Origin: Candidatus Thorarchaeota archaeon
GTDB lineage: Archaea; Asgardarchaeota; Thorarchaeia; Thorarchaeales; Thorarchaeaceae
Direction: 5' to 3'
Assembly: GCA_016840855.1 (NCBI GenBank)
Contig: JAEORO010000015.1
Span: 1 to 41,694 of the forward strand
DNA length: 41,694 nt
The position numbers and the translations under genes were made by a program. The notes beneath the pieces were generated by a model. The model did no database searches. It worked only from the letters and a program-made list of their open reading frames with translations, and was not told where the DNA came from. Within the stretch, counting starts at the first letter, position 1; each line of letters begins with the position of its first letter. Shown in pieces: positions 1 through 8,892 of the stretch.

Positions 1-40
1 AAGGAATGTTGCCTATTGGGATGACATAGGTTTCAGCCAT
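1..40 (-). CDS. N-terminus of a gene running off the left edge
   Basis: Reading leftwards from an ATG at 40-38 gives an open frame of 13 codons (MAETYVIPIGNIP) that leaves the window. Only this fragment is visible. The VIPIGNIP stretch recalls the N-terminal strand of archaemetzincins (AmzA), but this is a resemblance from memory and far too short to assign. A TATA-like sequence at 141-150 could serve it with a leader of about 80 nt. It could also be a chance frame. Confidence 0.35.
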   Translation of the reverse strand, partial: MAETYVIPIGNIP

Positions 41-358
41 TTCTTAGAACTCCGACGGATGCGTGGTGGTGCGACAGTCTAAGAGGGATTTTCACCCTTT
101 TTTGAGGGATGCAAGACTTGAGTCTATTTTACTCAACTGAGTATATATACGAGCGCCCAATAAATCGAGTCATTCTAACGGTCAGGAAATGAATTCTATG
201 ACACTCTCACAGGAGAGTAATCTTGTCATTCGGAAAAGACGGAGGTATGGAAGTTTCGCAGTTACATAGGTGTTTTAATCGTCTTAACAAATGGCCAAAG
301 GTTTTCAGGACAGTGATAGAACGCGATAAAATCGATGGCATCAATAGGCATGATGGGA
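41..358. other. Intergenic region with TATA box and small hairpins
   Basis: No gene I can support lies here. It holds a symmetrical TATA element (GTATATATAC, 141-150) bordered by the inverted repeat ACTCA-AC-TGAGT (131-142), which could be an operator at the promoter of the leftward gene. A perfect 6-bp hairpin ACTCTC-ACAG-GAGAGT lies at 203-218, downstream of the aldolase-Fae gene that ends at 359. It could mark that transcript's 3' end. Confidence 0.4.
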
Positions 359-1837
359 TCATGGATTATATGCGAAGGGATGCCTGGCTGAATCTTTTCT
401 CGCAATGATCTCATCCACACTCTGTCGACCTTCAATAGCTCTCCTTAGTGCATGACGAACGGCGATGAAATTGTTGATGTGTACCCTCGTCTTATTCGCT
501 GCGCTTGGATGAACAAACACATTTGCTGCTATCACCAAATCAGGAACTAGTTCCTCGGGTATTATATTGTCAGTAATGGTCCGTCGTACTGCATCAGTCA
601 CTGCTCTTTGAGAGACCTCATAGACCATCTTCTTATGATTCTCAGATGTGATTGTGACTGTTGGTGCAAATATTGTTGTAAGCTCTAAGTCCTTGATAAT
701 ATTTGATTGATGCGTGTCTTCTGTAACTTTTCCTGCATTCTTTAGTGCCTCACTCATTGGGCCATCGCGCATGCCCAAGATGAGGTCAACATGAGCAACT
801 TCATTGCCTCCGCCAAACAGGGCTTCCCCATGAAGTAGAGTAAGATCTGGAATGACATCAGGCACCATTCCAACAGCTTTGGGGTAAGTTTCAGATTCAA
901 TAGAACGGTTCCCCATCTTGAATGTGACAAAGCCACGAGGAATCATCTGAAGATCCTCAAGACATGTCCGAATCTCATCATACATGTCATACCCGAGAAC
1001 ATCACCAATGAGGAGTGGAGGTCTTGAAGGACCTACTTCAACACCCATCATATTTAATGCAGCTTTGACGGCCAGACCGCCTCCATTGTTAACAAAAATA
1101 CGAACTATCTTCTGAATGCTTCTCTGTATGATTCGAGCTTCTTTCAAGTCGCCCGTTGCAAGGGCAGTCTGCATCCTGATATATCTATCAGGAAAGACAT
1201 TTGCACTTGCAAGAATCGCACCATTACAACCAGTTGCAAGTGCAGGTAAGACAACCTCATCATGACCTACCATGACTTGGAAATTCTCAGGTTTTCGCAC
1301 AAGGATAGTGGTCAGATTAATCAAATCGCCACTAGAATCCTTCATGCCTATTATTCCATCAATATCACGCAAACCATCTACGAGGGTCCAGCGCATTTGA
1401 ACTCCTGTCACTTGAGGAATATTATACACAATAATTGGTATATCACTGTTGTTAGCGATTTTTTCGAAATGCTCATAGATCTCTTTTTCTGATGGTTTGA
1501 GGAAATAAGGCGAAACGACAAGTGCTGCATCTGCTCCAAATTCTGCAGCTCTTCGTGTCAATTTAATAGCATCATTCGTGTATGCATGACCAGTGCCTGC
1601 AAGAACTGGGACTCGGCCTTTTGCGGCTTTACAAGCGATACGGATTGCTTCCTCTTTCTCTTCAAATCGCATACTGGTGAACTCCCCTGTGGTTCCACAC
1701 GGGACTATTCCAGTTGCACCACTCTTTATGGTGAAATCTATGAGGTTACGATATTGCTTTTCATTTACACCATTCTTGTCAAAAGGAGTTACAAGTGCCG
1801 GATACACACCTTTGAACCTATATTCATCTACCACCAT
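359..1837 (-). CDS. DapA-family pyruvate aldolase fused to a formaldehyde-activating enzyme (Fae) domain, paralog A
   Basis: Two-domain protein of 492 aa from the ATG at 1837. An in-frame TTG at 1849 exists, but GGAGGTGA sits just upstream of the ATG. Numbering from the TTG: residues about 10-300 are a DapA/NAL-type TIM-barrel aldolase with GTTGEF (52-57), catalytic Tyr142 in YNIPQ, and the Schiff-base Lys170 in GMKDSSG. The arginine that DHDPS uses to bind aspartate semialdehyde is not at its usual place after YNIP, so this is probably not a true DapA. Residues about 338-496 match Fae: GGGNEVAHVDL carries the catalytic His (353), PDLVIAANVFVHP follows, and the tail SVDEIIARKDSARHPF is Fae-like. 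About 11 residues around the usual VKPATLM segment are missing. Known Fae condenses formaldehyde with tetrahydromethanopterin. A joint reaction, such as capture of formaldehyde from a 4-hydroxy-2-oxo acid, is inference. The gene is translationally coupled to paralog B. Confidence 0.85.
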   Translation of the reverse strand: MVVDEYRFKGVYPALVTPFDKNGVNEKQYRNLIDFTIKSGATGIVPCGTTGEFTSMRFEEKEEAIRIACKAAKGRVPVLAGTGHAYTNDAIKLTRRAAEFGADAALVVSPYFLKPSEKEIYEHFEKIANNSDIPIIVYNIPQVTGVQMRWTLVDGLRDIDGIIGMKDSSGDLINLTTILVRKPENFQVMVGHDEVVLPALATGCNGAILASANVFPDRYIRMQTALATGDLKEARIIQRSIQKIVRIFVNNGGGLAVKAALNMMGVEVGPSRPPLLIGDVLGYDMYDEIRTCLEDLQMIPRGFVTFKMGNRSIESETYPKAVGMVPDVIPDLTLLHGEALFGGGNEVAHVDLILGMRDGPMSEALKNAGKVTEDTHQSNIIKDLELTTIFAPTVTITSENHKKMVYEVSQRAVTDAVRRTITDNIIPEELVPDLVIAANVFVHPSAANKTRVHINNFIAVRHALRRAIEGRQSVDEIIARKDSARHPFAYNP

Positions 1838-1839
1838 AT

Positions 1840-3237
1840 TCACCTCCAAATACCTGAAAGAGCGCTCTCAACAGCTTGCTGCGTTGCGTTCGTTATCTCA
1901 CGTCTATCTCTTGCATTCAAATCAATATCAAGAGCTAGAATAATTACATCTTCTGTCAAAGTCTTCTTCGGAATCATATCTGATTCCAAGAATGATGTTA
2001 TCGCCTTAGCCGTGCCTGATTGTACAGGTCCATAGAAGAGTGATGCTTGACGCATTGATTCGATTTTTCGTACTGGCATCATCAAGCTGCTAGGTTTTAC
2101 AGCTAGATTTGGTTCAAGAATAACAGTCAAGGCTTCATATCCTATTTTTGGGACAGTCAGAAGTTTAACAAAAGCATGACCGATTTGACTTGTTTTTGGA
2201 CCAGAAACAATACCTACTGATACAGTATCATTAGCAGCACTACTTGTCATAAGATTCGTTGTTTGACCGAAAGCAACTCCTTGACTATCTAGAAACTCAA
2301 GTATCTTGATGTCTTCCTGAACCGGGGCATGCTGAAGTTTTTCAATAACACCCATCTTTTCAAGCTCGATACGAATCTCCTCTTTGATTTCAGGAGTAAG
2401 AGTTCCTCCACTATCGAGAGGCATTCTAGCACGACCAGCATTAATCCCCATCATTCTCAAGGCAGCTTTCACGGGTGGTGCCGCACCATGCTTGAGGACA
2501 AGTCGAGCAAAGGTTTGCGCGGACTTCTGAAGTTCTGAAGCCTCCTCTATTCTTCCATCCTTAGCCAACTTCATGATTTCAAGCCAGACATGAGGTATAA
2601 CATTAGCAGATGCCATAATTGCTGCATTTACTCCGGCTGCAACTGCAGAGAGAAAGCACTCATCTGCACCAATTATGACCTCTATTTTGCCCTTTAGCTT
2701 CTGAATAAGTTCAAGAATATAAGGCACACTTCCGCTGCTGTCTTTTATGCCAACAATATTATCCAATTCTGCTAGATCTTCAACAACATTAGAATTGAGA
2801 ACCCCTAGGGTGCATTGAGGAATATTGTACATGATTACCGGGAGGTTTCCATTATTAGCAACTTGTGCGTAATGCTCATAGTATCCCTTGTCTGTCGGAC
2901 GTAGGTAATAGGGTGAAATGACAAGTGCCGCATCGTATCCTAAATCAGCTGCGAACTTAGTGAGAGCGACGGTTGCACGAGTACTGTGTTGACCTGTACC
3001 CGCAATAATAGGTACACGACCATCAACATATTTCACAGTGAGTTTTAACATCTTCTTGCGTTCTTCTGTTCTTAGATAGGAGAACTCACCAGTAGTGCCT
3101 AACGTTACGACTCCAGTAGCTCCTTTTTCAATAGTATAATCAATCACCTGTTTGTACCCATCTTCACCGATATCACCATCACGCGTAAAGGGGGTCACAA
3201 GAGCGGGCATTACTCCTTCGGGCTTGAACTTCCTCAA
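1840..3237 (-). CDS. DapA-family pyruvate aldolase fused to a degenerate Fae domain, paralog B
   Basis: 465 aa with a TTG start preceded by GGTGAT. The aldolase domain (about 1-300) has GTTGEF (47-52), Tyr137 in YNIPQ and Schiff-base Lys165 in GIKDSSG. As in paralog A, the DHDPS substrate arginine is absent. Residues about 325-462 align with Fae: LEPNLAVKPSSLMMP and FYGPVQSGTAKAI are clearly the family's VKPATLM and FGPAQAAVAKAV segments. In the block that normally reads NEVAHIDLLIGP, this protein has NDTVSVGIVSGP, so the catalytic His is replaced by Ser340, and the Fae C-terminal tail is missing. Its defects are complementary to those of paralog A. The stop codon lies inside the Shine-Dalgarno of paralog A, so the two are coupled. 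A TATA-like TTTATA near 3268-3277 (minus strand) gives a short leader. Confidence 0.85.
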   Translation of the reverse strand: MRKFKPEGVMPALVTPFTRDGDIGEDGYKQVIDYTIEKGATGVVTLGTTGEFSYLRTEERKKMLKLTVKYVDGRVPIIAGTGQHSTRATVALTKFAADLGYDAALVISPYYLRPTDKGYYEHYAQVANNGNLPVIMYNIPQCTLGVLNSNVVEDLAELDNIVGIKDSSGSVPYILELIQKLKGKIEVIIGADECFLSAVAAGVNAAIMASANVIPHVWLEIMKLAKDGRIEEASELQKSAQTFARLVLKHGAAPPVKAALRMMGINAGRARMPLDSGGTLTPEIKEEIRIELEKMGVIEKLQHAPVQEDIKILEFLDSQGVAFGQTTNLMTSSAANDTVSVGIVSGPKTSQIGHAFVKLLTVPKIGYEALTVILEPNLAVKPSSLMMPVRKIESMRQASLFYGPVQSGTAKAITSFLESDMIPKKTLTEDVIILALDIDLNARDRREITNATQQAVESALSGIWR

Positions 3238-3330
3238 GGAATCACCGAAACCTCCAGCTTTAAAGTGGGTATAAATGGCCTTCGATTTGTGAGAGTATGA
3301 AGAAAGAGTGTTTCAATGAATAGAAGTCGC

Positions 3331-3337
3331 TATATGA
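3331..3337 (+). promoter_or_regulatory. TATA box for a leaderless CutA transcript
   Basis: TATATGA is centred about 25 nt upstream of the CutA ATG at 3359, so transcription should start at or within a base or two of the start codon. No Shine-Dalgarno is present. This fits a leaderless archaeal mRNA. Confidence 0.5.
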
Positions 3338-3358
3338 TACTGTTGCGAGTGAAATGTT

Positions 3359-3676
3359 ATGCAGGATTATGTAGTTGCACTCACAACATGTCCAGAAAAA
3401 AGTAGTAAAGAGTTAGCTCGTATTTTAGTTGAATCACGATTGTGTGCTTGTGTTAACATCATTCATAATTTAACGAGTATCTACCACTGGAAAAATGAGA
3501 TAATTATTGATGATGAATCATTATTGATGATTAAAACAGAATCAAAGCATTCTGAGGCTCTTTGGGAGTGTGTGAAGAGTAATCACCCTTATGAGGTTCC
3601 AGAGTTTATTGTTCTTCCAATAAGATGGGGGTCTCAAGACTATTTTAACTGGATTTCACAGAGTATCAAGAATTGA
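3359..3676 (+). CDS. cutA: Divalent-cation tolerance protein CutA
   Basis: 105 aa, the normal CutA1 length. Family blocks are present in order: a TTCPEKSSKELARILVE-type N-terminal helix, RLCACVNII, SIYHWKNEI, LLMIKT, HPYEVPEFIVLPI and the closing YFNWI. CutA is a trimeric ferredoxin-like protein conserved in all domains. It was first linked to copper tolerance, but its biochemical role is not settled. It is encoded alone, divergent from the aldolase-Fae pair and convergent with the unknown gene ending at 3689. The start follows from the leaderless promoter geometry. Confidence 0.93.
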   Translation: MQDYVVALTTCPEKSSKELARILVESRLCACVNIIHNLTSIYHWKNEIIIDDESLLMIKTESKHSEALWECVKSNHPYEVPEFIVLPIRWGSQDYFNWISQSIKN

Positions 3677-3688
3677 TGTACCAGTGAA

Positions 3689-6136
3689 TTATGCGATATC
3701 AGCTCTTCGAGCTGCATAAACAAGGGATTCATTGAAGTACTTACCTACAATCGCACATATAGCAGGTCCTATAACATAGTTGATTTCACCGGGCATTAGT
3801 TCCTTTAGATTTGTCTTGGAGGTCAATTTACCTCTTCTTTTAAGTATCCCAATCTCGCGCTCAACAGTAGACTTTGCCTTATCCCAAGACATCGGTTCAA
3901 CACCACGACCCTCGCCAATTAATCCCTCTTTAATCTCGAATAGACTCCGCATTATGAATACTGAAAGATTATCCATGTCTGTAGAATCCTTCATGAAGTT
4001 CCCTCCATGTTGTGGGCATTTCACATCACTAGGCACAGATCCGCAAGCACTGCATATCTTGCGTCCTCTGCCTGTCTTAATGTAGTATGCTAATAGATTC
4101 GCACATTTTGTTGTGTCATTTGGTGTCCACTCAAGACCAGAGGTTCCAACTCTACTTATTGCTCGAAAGACTGTGCGTGCTTTGTTGTGTAAGTACATCA
4201 AAACATCAATGCCTTCTTTCTTTTCCTCAATTCTTCGTTTCTCTTTTTGCTTAGCTTCGAAGGCAAATTCTTCCTTGGCTAGTTTCTCCAAACGTTCTTG
4301 CTTCAAGAACCGTTGCATGATGTCATAGGCTATCGCATAGTTGTCGAACTCCAAATTTGACATATCTAACGAATTGTCAACAATACCCTCAAAGACGGGA
4401 CTTGTAGATATTTCAAGATCTTTTCCAGCTGCTATCATATCCTTATTTGAAAACCGAGCGTGCATCCAGCTGCATATTGTCTTCGCTTCTAACTCAGGAT
4501 AAACAACTTTCATTTCATAGATTCTCATGGAAACAAGATCTATCAGAATCTCTTCCCTGAGGAATTGCATAACGACATCAGTATCTTCGTAGATACTTTT
4601 CAAAAGCGACTTTATTCTAAGCAAGTCCTGCTTTGACCTAATATAAGATTCAACGACTCTTGTAAGATTCGTAAGCATACCAATAGTGAAGTGCCAGATT
4701 AAATCCAGTCTAAGGCTTTGAATTGTTTCTTCTTCAGTTCTTTGTTGACTAAAATCACGGGCTGATGAGATACCAAGAGAACTAAGAGCACCACTTTTCA
4801 CATCTTCGCGCGTTTTTAAAAGCCGGACGATCTCTTCAGGAGGTGGAACGCGTATTTTCTTATTTAGAGCATCAAGCACCTCGGTTTCTATGCCAACGAG
4901 TTTCGAACGATCTTTGGTGAAGAGCTCTATACCGATTTTATCAAGCTCTGTTGCTCGAAGTCCCCTGGATCTGAGCATTCCCTTAACAGGACCATCAAGA
5001 GTGTGTTCTATTTTCTCTAGCGTTTTTAACGAACGTTCGAGCATCTCAAATTCTTCTTTACTAACTCGGGGTTTCTCTGTTTCAGAGGTGTGTTCAGAGG
5101 TCAATGATTTGAGTCCTGGACCAATGATTGATTGATCGCTTATTCCCTTCCTTCGGAGCTGCGCCTTAATTTCATCAACATCAACATTAAGAAAACATGA
5201 GATTGTGTCAAGCGCATGGTTGGGTTCTACGGATAGGATTTCTGCGGCTTTTGTTGTAACAATCATACCGATTCGTGACTCATAACCATCAAGAGTAGTG
5301 GGAATGTCGAATTCATCTTCAAGAGCTTCTAGCAGGTGAATTCTCATCTCATGTGCATTCTTAAGACCCTTCAGAGTATCAACTGGTTTGCAGAATCTCT
5401 CTGTTATTGCTAATGTAATTTCATCCCAGCTCTTGACAGGAATCGATGCATCAATTAAACGTCCCTTGGCATATTCTATTCGTCCAAGAATTTTGTCTAA
5501 GCCCATTCGAAGAATTGTAATTTCAGGAACTTCTGAAGGATGTTCGCGAAGTAATTCATCTCTGAGTGATAACGCACTTTCCTTTAGTCCAGATGCTTTA
5601 ACATATAGCTCTTTTCTCCATTCATCACCCCAACCAGTCACTTCCAAGATTAAATCAATATCATGATTAGGATTGTATTCAGAATGTACTTGTTTCAGAG
5701 TGTCTTTCACCAGATTGATGATTTTTTCTTTGTGAGAAGGAGAGGGACTTGTTCCGCTTAGTTCATCTACAAATCGAATAATCAGCTTACTAGCTAGTTT
5801 TGCTACATCAATTTCTTCTCGTTGTTTGTCCGAAAAGAGTTGACGCACTTCAAGTTCAAGCTGACGTCGTTCTTCATCTCCTAATTCATCCGTCATATCG
5901 CTACCAGCGCCAGGTTCCTCAGATGGAGTGAGAAGACGAATGCCTTGATAGCTATGTAAATAGAATGCAGCAAAGAAGGAAAAAACATCCTCAAGGGGTT
6001 GAGAGTCCTTAAGAAGCTCATGGAACAACTGTCGGTCTCTAGTGCTTCGCATATGTGAGGCAAGTGCTTCTCTGAGTAGAATTTCTTTTCCGGCCTCACT
6101 CATTTGACGTGTTTTTAAAACCCAAGAACTTGCCAC
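3689..6136 (-). CDS. Large helical protein of unknown function with a C-terminal zinc site
   Basis: 815 aa, GTG start. I recognise no catalytic domain. The sequence is mainly charged helix, with several likely coiled coils including a basic/acidic KQKEKRRIEEKKEG stretch near residue 630. A candidate zinc site CSACG...CPQH lies at about 695-710 (C695, C698, C707, H710). The first 80 residues contain an aromatic segment FFAAFYLHSY that is too short to call a membrane span. It starts 6 bases after the stop of the 889-aa gene, whose last codon and stop (AGG TGA) form its Shine-Dalgarno, so the two are co-translated and probably functionally linked. There is no sign of a frameshift. Confidence 0.8.
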   Translation of the reverse strand: MASSWVLKTRQMSEAGKEILLREALASHMRSTRDRQLFHELLKDSQPLEDVFSFFAAFYLHSYQGIRLLTPSEEPGAGSDMTDELGDEERRQLELEVRQLFSDKQREEIDVAKLASKLIIRFVDELSGTSPSPSHKEKIINLVKDTLKQVHSEYNPNHDIDLILEVTGWGDEWRKELYVKASGLKESALSLRDELLREHPSEVPEITILRMGLDKILGRIEYAKGRLIDASIPVKSWDEITLAITERFCKPVDTLKGLKNAHEMRIHLLEALEDEFDIPTTLDGYESRIGMIVTTKAAEILSVEPNHALDTISCFLNVDVDEIKAQLRRKGISDQSIIGPGLKSLTSEHTSETEKPRVSKEEFEMLERSLKTLEKIEHTLDGPVKGMLRSRGLRATELDKIGIELFTKDRSKLVGIETEVLDALNKKIRVPPPEEIVRLLKTREDVKSGALSSLGISSARDFSQQRTEEETIQSLRLDLIWHFTIGMLTNLTRVVESYIRSKQDLLRIKSLLKSIYEDTDVVMQFLREEILIDLVSMRIYEMKVVYPELEAKTICSWMHARFSNKDMIAAGKDLEISTSPVFEGIVDNSLDMSNLEFDNYAIAYDIMQRFLKQERLEKLAKEEFAFEAKQKEKRRIEEKKEGIDVLMYLHNKARTVFRAISRVGTSGLEWTPNDTTKCANLLAYYIKTGRGRKICSACGSVPSDVKCPQHGGNFMKDSTDMDNLSVFIMRSLFEIKEGLIGEGRGVEPMSWDKAKSTVEREIGILKRRGKLTSKTNLKELMPGEINYVIGPAICAIVGKYFNESLVYAARRADIA

Positions 6137-6142
6137 CAGCTA

Positions 6143-8812
6143 TCACCTCAGAAATGTGTTCCCAACTGAAACTGTCAGCTCGTTTACTCCGTGTTGAAAT
6201 GTCACAAGGTATAGTAATTCATTCTCCTTAGGATCTCGCAAATACATGCGCGCAACTCGCGGAAGAAGCTTTCCAAGACCCCTCACTTTTGCCCCCATGA
6301 GGTACTCGATGAATTCATCGCCTATGTCAAGTCCAATCATCGAAGCTGCTCCAATACCTTCTGCTTGAAGTCTAAGAACTCGTTTGGCAAAGGTGGCTTC
6401 CATTTCTTTCTCCCGTTCCTTCAGTTGATTCAGCCTACTCTGGAGAAGATCTCGTAGCTCGACGAAGTATTTGAGGGAAGAATCTGGTTCAGGTTTTGGA
6501 GGTGAAGATATTTCTTCTTTGACAGGATATTGCATCCGAATTTCATGTAGCTCTGCATCTATAGGAGAAGGTTTTACGGGTTCTGTTGGTGGTAAAGGAA
6601 TAACAGCCTCAGAGGTCAATGTTTCAGGATATTCTTCTTCCATGACTTCTGGAGTCCTAGCCATTTGGGCGGCTTGCTCGGCTTCATATCGTTCTAGTTG
6701 CTCCATATGATTCCTCAGAGCAATCTCATATTCCCGCATTCTCGCCTCATATTCTTGGGTCTTCTGCATAATTAGCGCTTCACGTCTTGCATTGTGAGCA
6801 AGAATGGCTTCGTTTTCTTCTTGGATAACTTGGCATTCATGTTCCCATTCGTGTATTTTTGATAGGTAGATCTGTTCTCGCTGATCAGCTTCAAACTTAG
6901 CTCGATCAACCATAGCACTTGGAGTGACTGTTTCTCCAACAATCTCATGGATTGAGTTTAATAATTCTAGAAGCGCTTCTGAACGTGATATTGATTCATT
7001 TAAGCCAGTCTTGTAGCTATAGACCCATTCCATTGCTTCTTTTTTCCACTCATCAGGCCGTTCTCCAGCACCTTCAATAGCAGCCTCAAGTTCTGTGACA
7101 AGATTGGTTTGTTCAGATAACATCTTGTCAATGATGCGACGAATCAATGGCTTAGAGAGGAGAGTATCGGCTACATCTGGAATAGTATCAGAAACAAGCT
7201 CCTGAAAATTTTCAAGAAGAGTTAACATTGCTTTTCCGTGTTCTGTTAGTTCCTCGGAATTAGGCAGAGAATATTTCTGAATAATCTCACTCTTAGCAAT
7301 TTCAGCCACATTCTCGAAACCAATCAGCTCCCATATGTTGATTGCATTGAAAGAGTCGATTAGCTTCCTAGTAATTACATCCATGAGTTGTTTGAAATCA
7401 CTATACTTGGATCCCTCAAATTCCTCTTTTGAAAAAGCCGCGTTCAATTGTGCTTGAATTTCACTGTAGAATAAATCGAATAATGTTAAATCTGTAGAGC
7501 TGATATTGCCTTGGAGGGTTTCGTTTTTGAAATCTTGGAGAGCTGTGAAGAATGCTTTCTTTGCCGCATTTGTTACAAGATACTGATTAAGCTCCTTTGA
7601 AAAGTATTGAGAAACTCGTTTGGCATAAACAATCGCATATCTCATTGTAGCTTTGAGCTCCCAAGCTCGAATCTCACCAGAACTTGTGAACTCACGTGAA
7701 ACTGAGTTCATTATGCAATTTACAATTTCCATCGCCAAGGTGTTTTTTATACCGGAAGAAACCTCGCTCCGCGAAGAAATCCCAGAAATCAATGCATTTT
7801 TGTGATTCTCGATTGTAGAAGACTTTCCAGAGCCAAGATGTTCTTCAACTATGTACTCCAGAGAATTCACCGATTCTACAAGATATTGGATAAACTCATC
7901 AATACGAGGTTTTAAGGAATCGATATTAGCCAAAGAAATCTCTCGCTGACCAAGAAAGGTGCCTAGTGCTCCAACAACCCCATTAACAATCTCAGCTTCT
8001 TCAACAGCATAGGCATAGTAGTTAAGCTCACTTAGAAGAGCTTGACCAGTTTCAGGTACGACTTTTGTTAAGATTTCAATAGCACTAGGTGTCAAAACTC
8101 GCCGCTTGAAATGAGCTACGAGTTTTTCATCTGATTCATTTGGTAACTTGAATTCAAGACTTTTACGTCCTACTATCTTCATTCCTGGAGGTTGAAGTGT
8201 GAAATCGTCCGCTACAATCATTTTCGCAATAAAGTCAACATCAACATGATCTTGTTTGACTTGTAAAGAATCCCAAGATCCTTGAAATCTGCGATCTATC
8301 ATGTCAACAAAGAGTACACTATTCAATCGGTCTGCAAATTTATTCAAAACAGTGAGACCTTCCAAGTCATAGTTCAGCTGGTTGTTGATAACTGCACTCT
8401 CGATGTCAGAAATCTTCTTTGATACGACTTTCATATAATCGTTAATCTTGAATGGATCGACAACCCCCTTTTCCCAACTCAGTACACAAACGTGAGAACC
8501 AACTCCGCCTTCGGCACCACCAGCGACGACAAGCTGTTCCGGGAGCACACCAGGACTTGGAGTCCGATCGAGATTCCATTCTATTGAGAGAAGTTCTAAT
8601 CCTTCAGATGACATCAGTGTGTCACGGATTTTAAAAATTAATGGGATTATATTCATGGAAATAGATTCAGAGTGTTGTTCTAACATCGTTCCAGCACCAA
8701 TCGCACTACCAATTGGGTAACCAAGTCCGGATGATACTCCTAAAACAGAGGCAGATGCCATTCGAATAGCTTCAACCGTACTTGATGCTTGTTCGTTTCC
8801 ATGATTAGACAT
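6143..8812 (-). CDS. Large protein of unknown function with coiled coil and proline-rich linker
   Basis: 889 aa from the ATG at 8812, chosen because AGGAGAG lies 7 nt upstream. An in-frame TTG at 8911 would overlap the upstream gene and has no such site. A glycine/serine-rich N-terminal segment (VLGVSSGLGYPIGSAIGAG) and a long, mostly helical middle part show no motif I know. Residues about 630-716 form a strongly charged coiled coil rich in Glu, Arg and Tyr. A proline- and glutamate-rich linker follows (about 717-777), then a second short coiled coil and a compact C-terminal domain ending in LTVSVGNTFLR. The modular build suggests a scaffold or adaptor. Function unknown. It is followed at once by the 815-aa gene. 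Confidence 0.8.
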   Translation of the reverse strand: MSNHGNEQASSTVEAIRMASASVLGVSSGLGYPIGSAIGAGTMLEQHSESISMNIIPLIFKIRDTLMSSEGLELLSIEWNLDRTPSPGVLPEQLVVAGGAEGGVGSHVCVLSWEKGVVDPFKINDYMKVVSKKISDIESAVINNQLNYDLEGLTVLNKFADRLNSVLFVDMIDRRFQGSWDSLQVKQDHVDVDFIAKMIVADDFTLQPPGMKIVGRKSLEFKLPNESDEKLVAHFKRRVLTPSAIEILTKVVPETGQALLSELNYYAYAVEEAEIVNGVVGALGTFLGQREISLANIDSLKPRIDEFIQYLVESVNSLEYIVEEHLGSGKSSTIENHKNALISGISSRSEVSSGIKNTLAMEIVNCIMNSVSREFTSSGEIRAWELKATMRYAIVYAKRVSQYFSKELNQYLVTNAAKKAFFTALQDFKNETLQGNISSTDLTLFDLFYSEIQAQLNAAFSKEEFEGSKYSDFKQLMDVITRKLIDSFNAINIWELIGFENVAEIAKSEIIQKYSLPNSEELTEHGKAMLTLLENFQELVSDTIPDVADTLLSKPLIRRIIDKMLSEQTNLVTELEAAIEGAGERPDEWKKEAMEWVYSYKTGLNESISRSEALLELLNSIHEIVGETVTPSAMVDRAKFEADQREQIYLSKIHEWEHECQVIQEENEAILAHNARREALIMQKTQEYEARMREYEIALRNHMEQLERYEAEQAAQMARTPEVMEEEYPETLTSEAVIPLPPTEPVKPSPIDAELHEIRMQYPVKEEISSPPKPEPDSSLKYFVELRDLLQSRLNQLKEREKEMEATFAKRVLRLQAEGIGAASMIGLDIGDEFIEYLMGAKVRGLGKLLPRVARMYLRDPKENELLYLVTFQHGVNELTVSVGNTFLR

Positions 8813-8892
8813 ATGTAGACTCTCCTTGATGAATTGAAAGTCGAGAGATATTTCAGAACCACATCGCAATCTTTTGAATCTAGCTCGGTCAG

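Noticed and set aside
223-408. 61-codon plus-strand frame starting with TTG after GGAGAG
   Set aside because: It overlaps the end of the aldolase-Fae gene, shows no family pattern, and the GGAGAG is part of a hairpin. I treat it as chance.
359-3237. Simple annotation as dihydrodipicolinate synthase
   Set aside because: The substrate-binding arginine is missing in both copies, each has an extra Fae domain, and no lysine-pathway gene is nearby.
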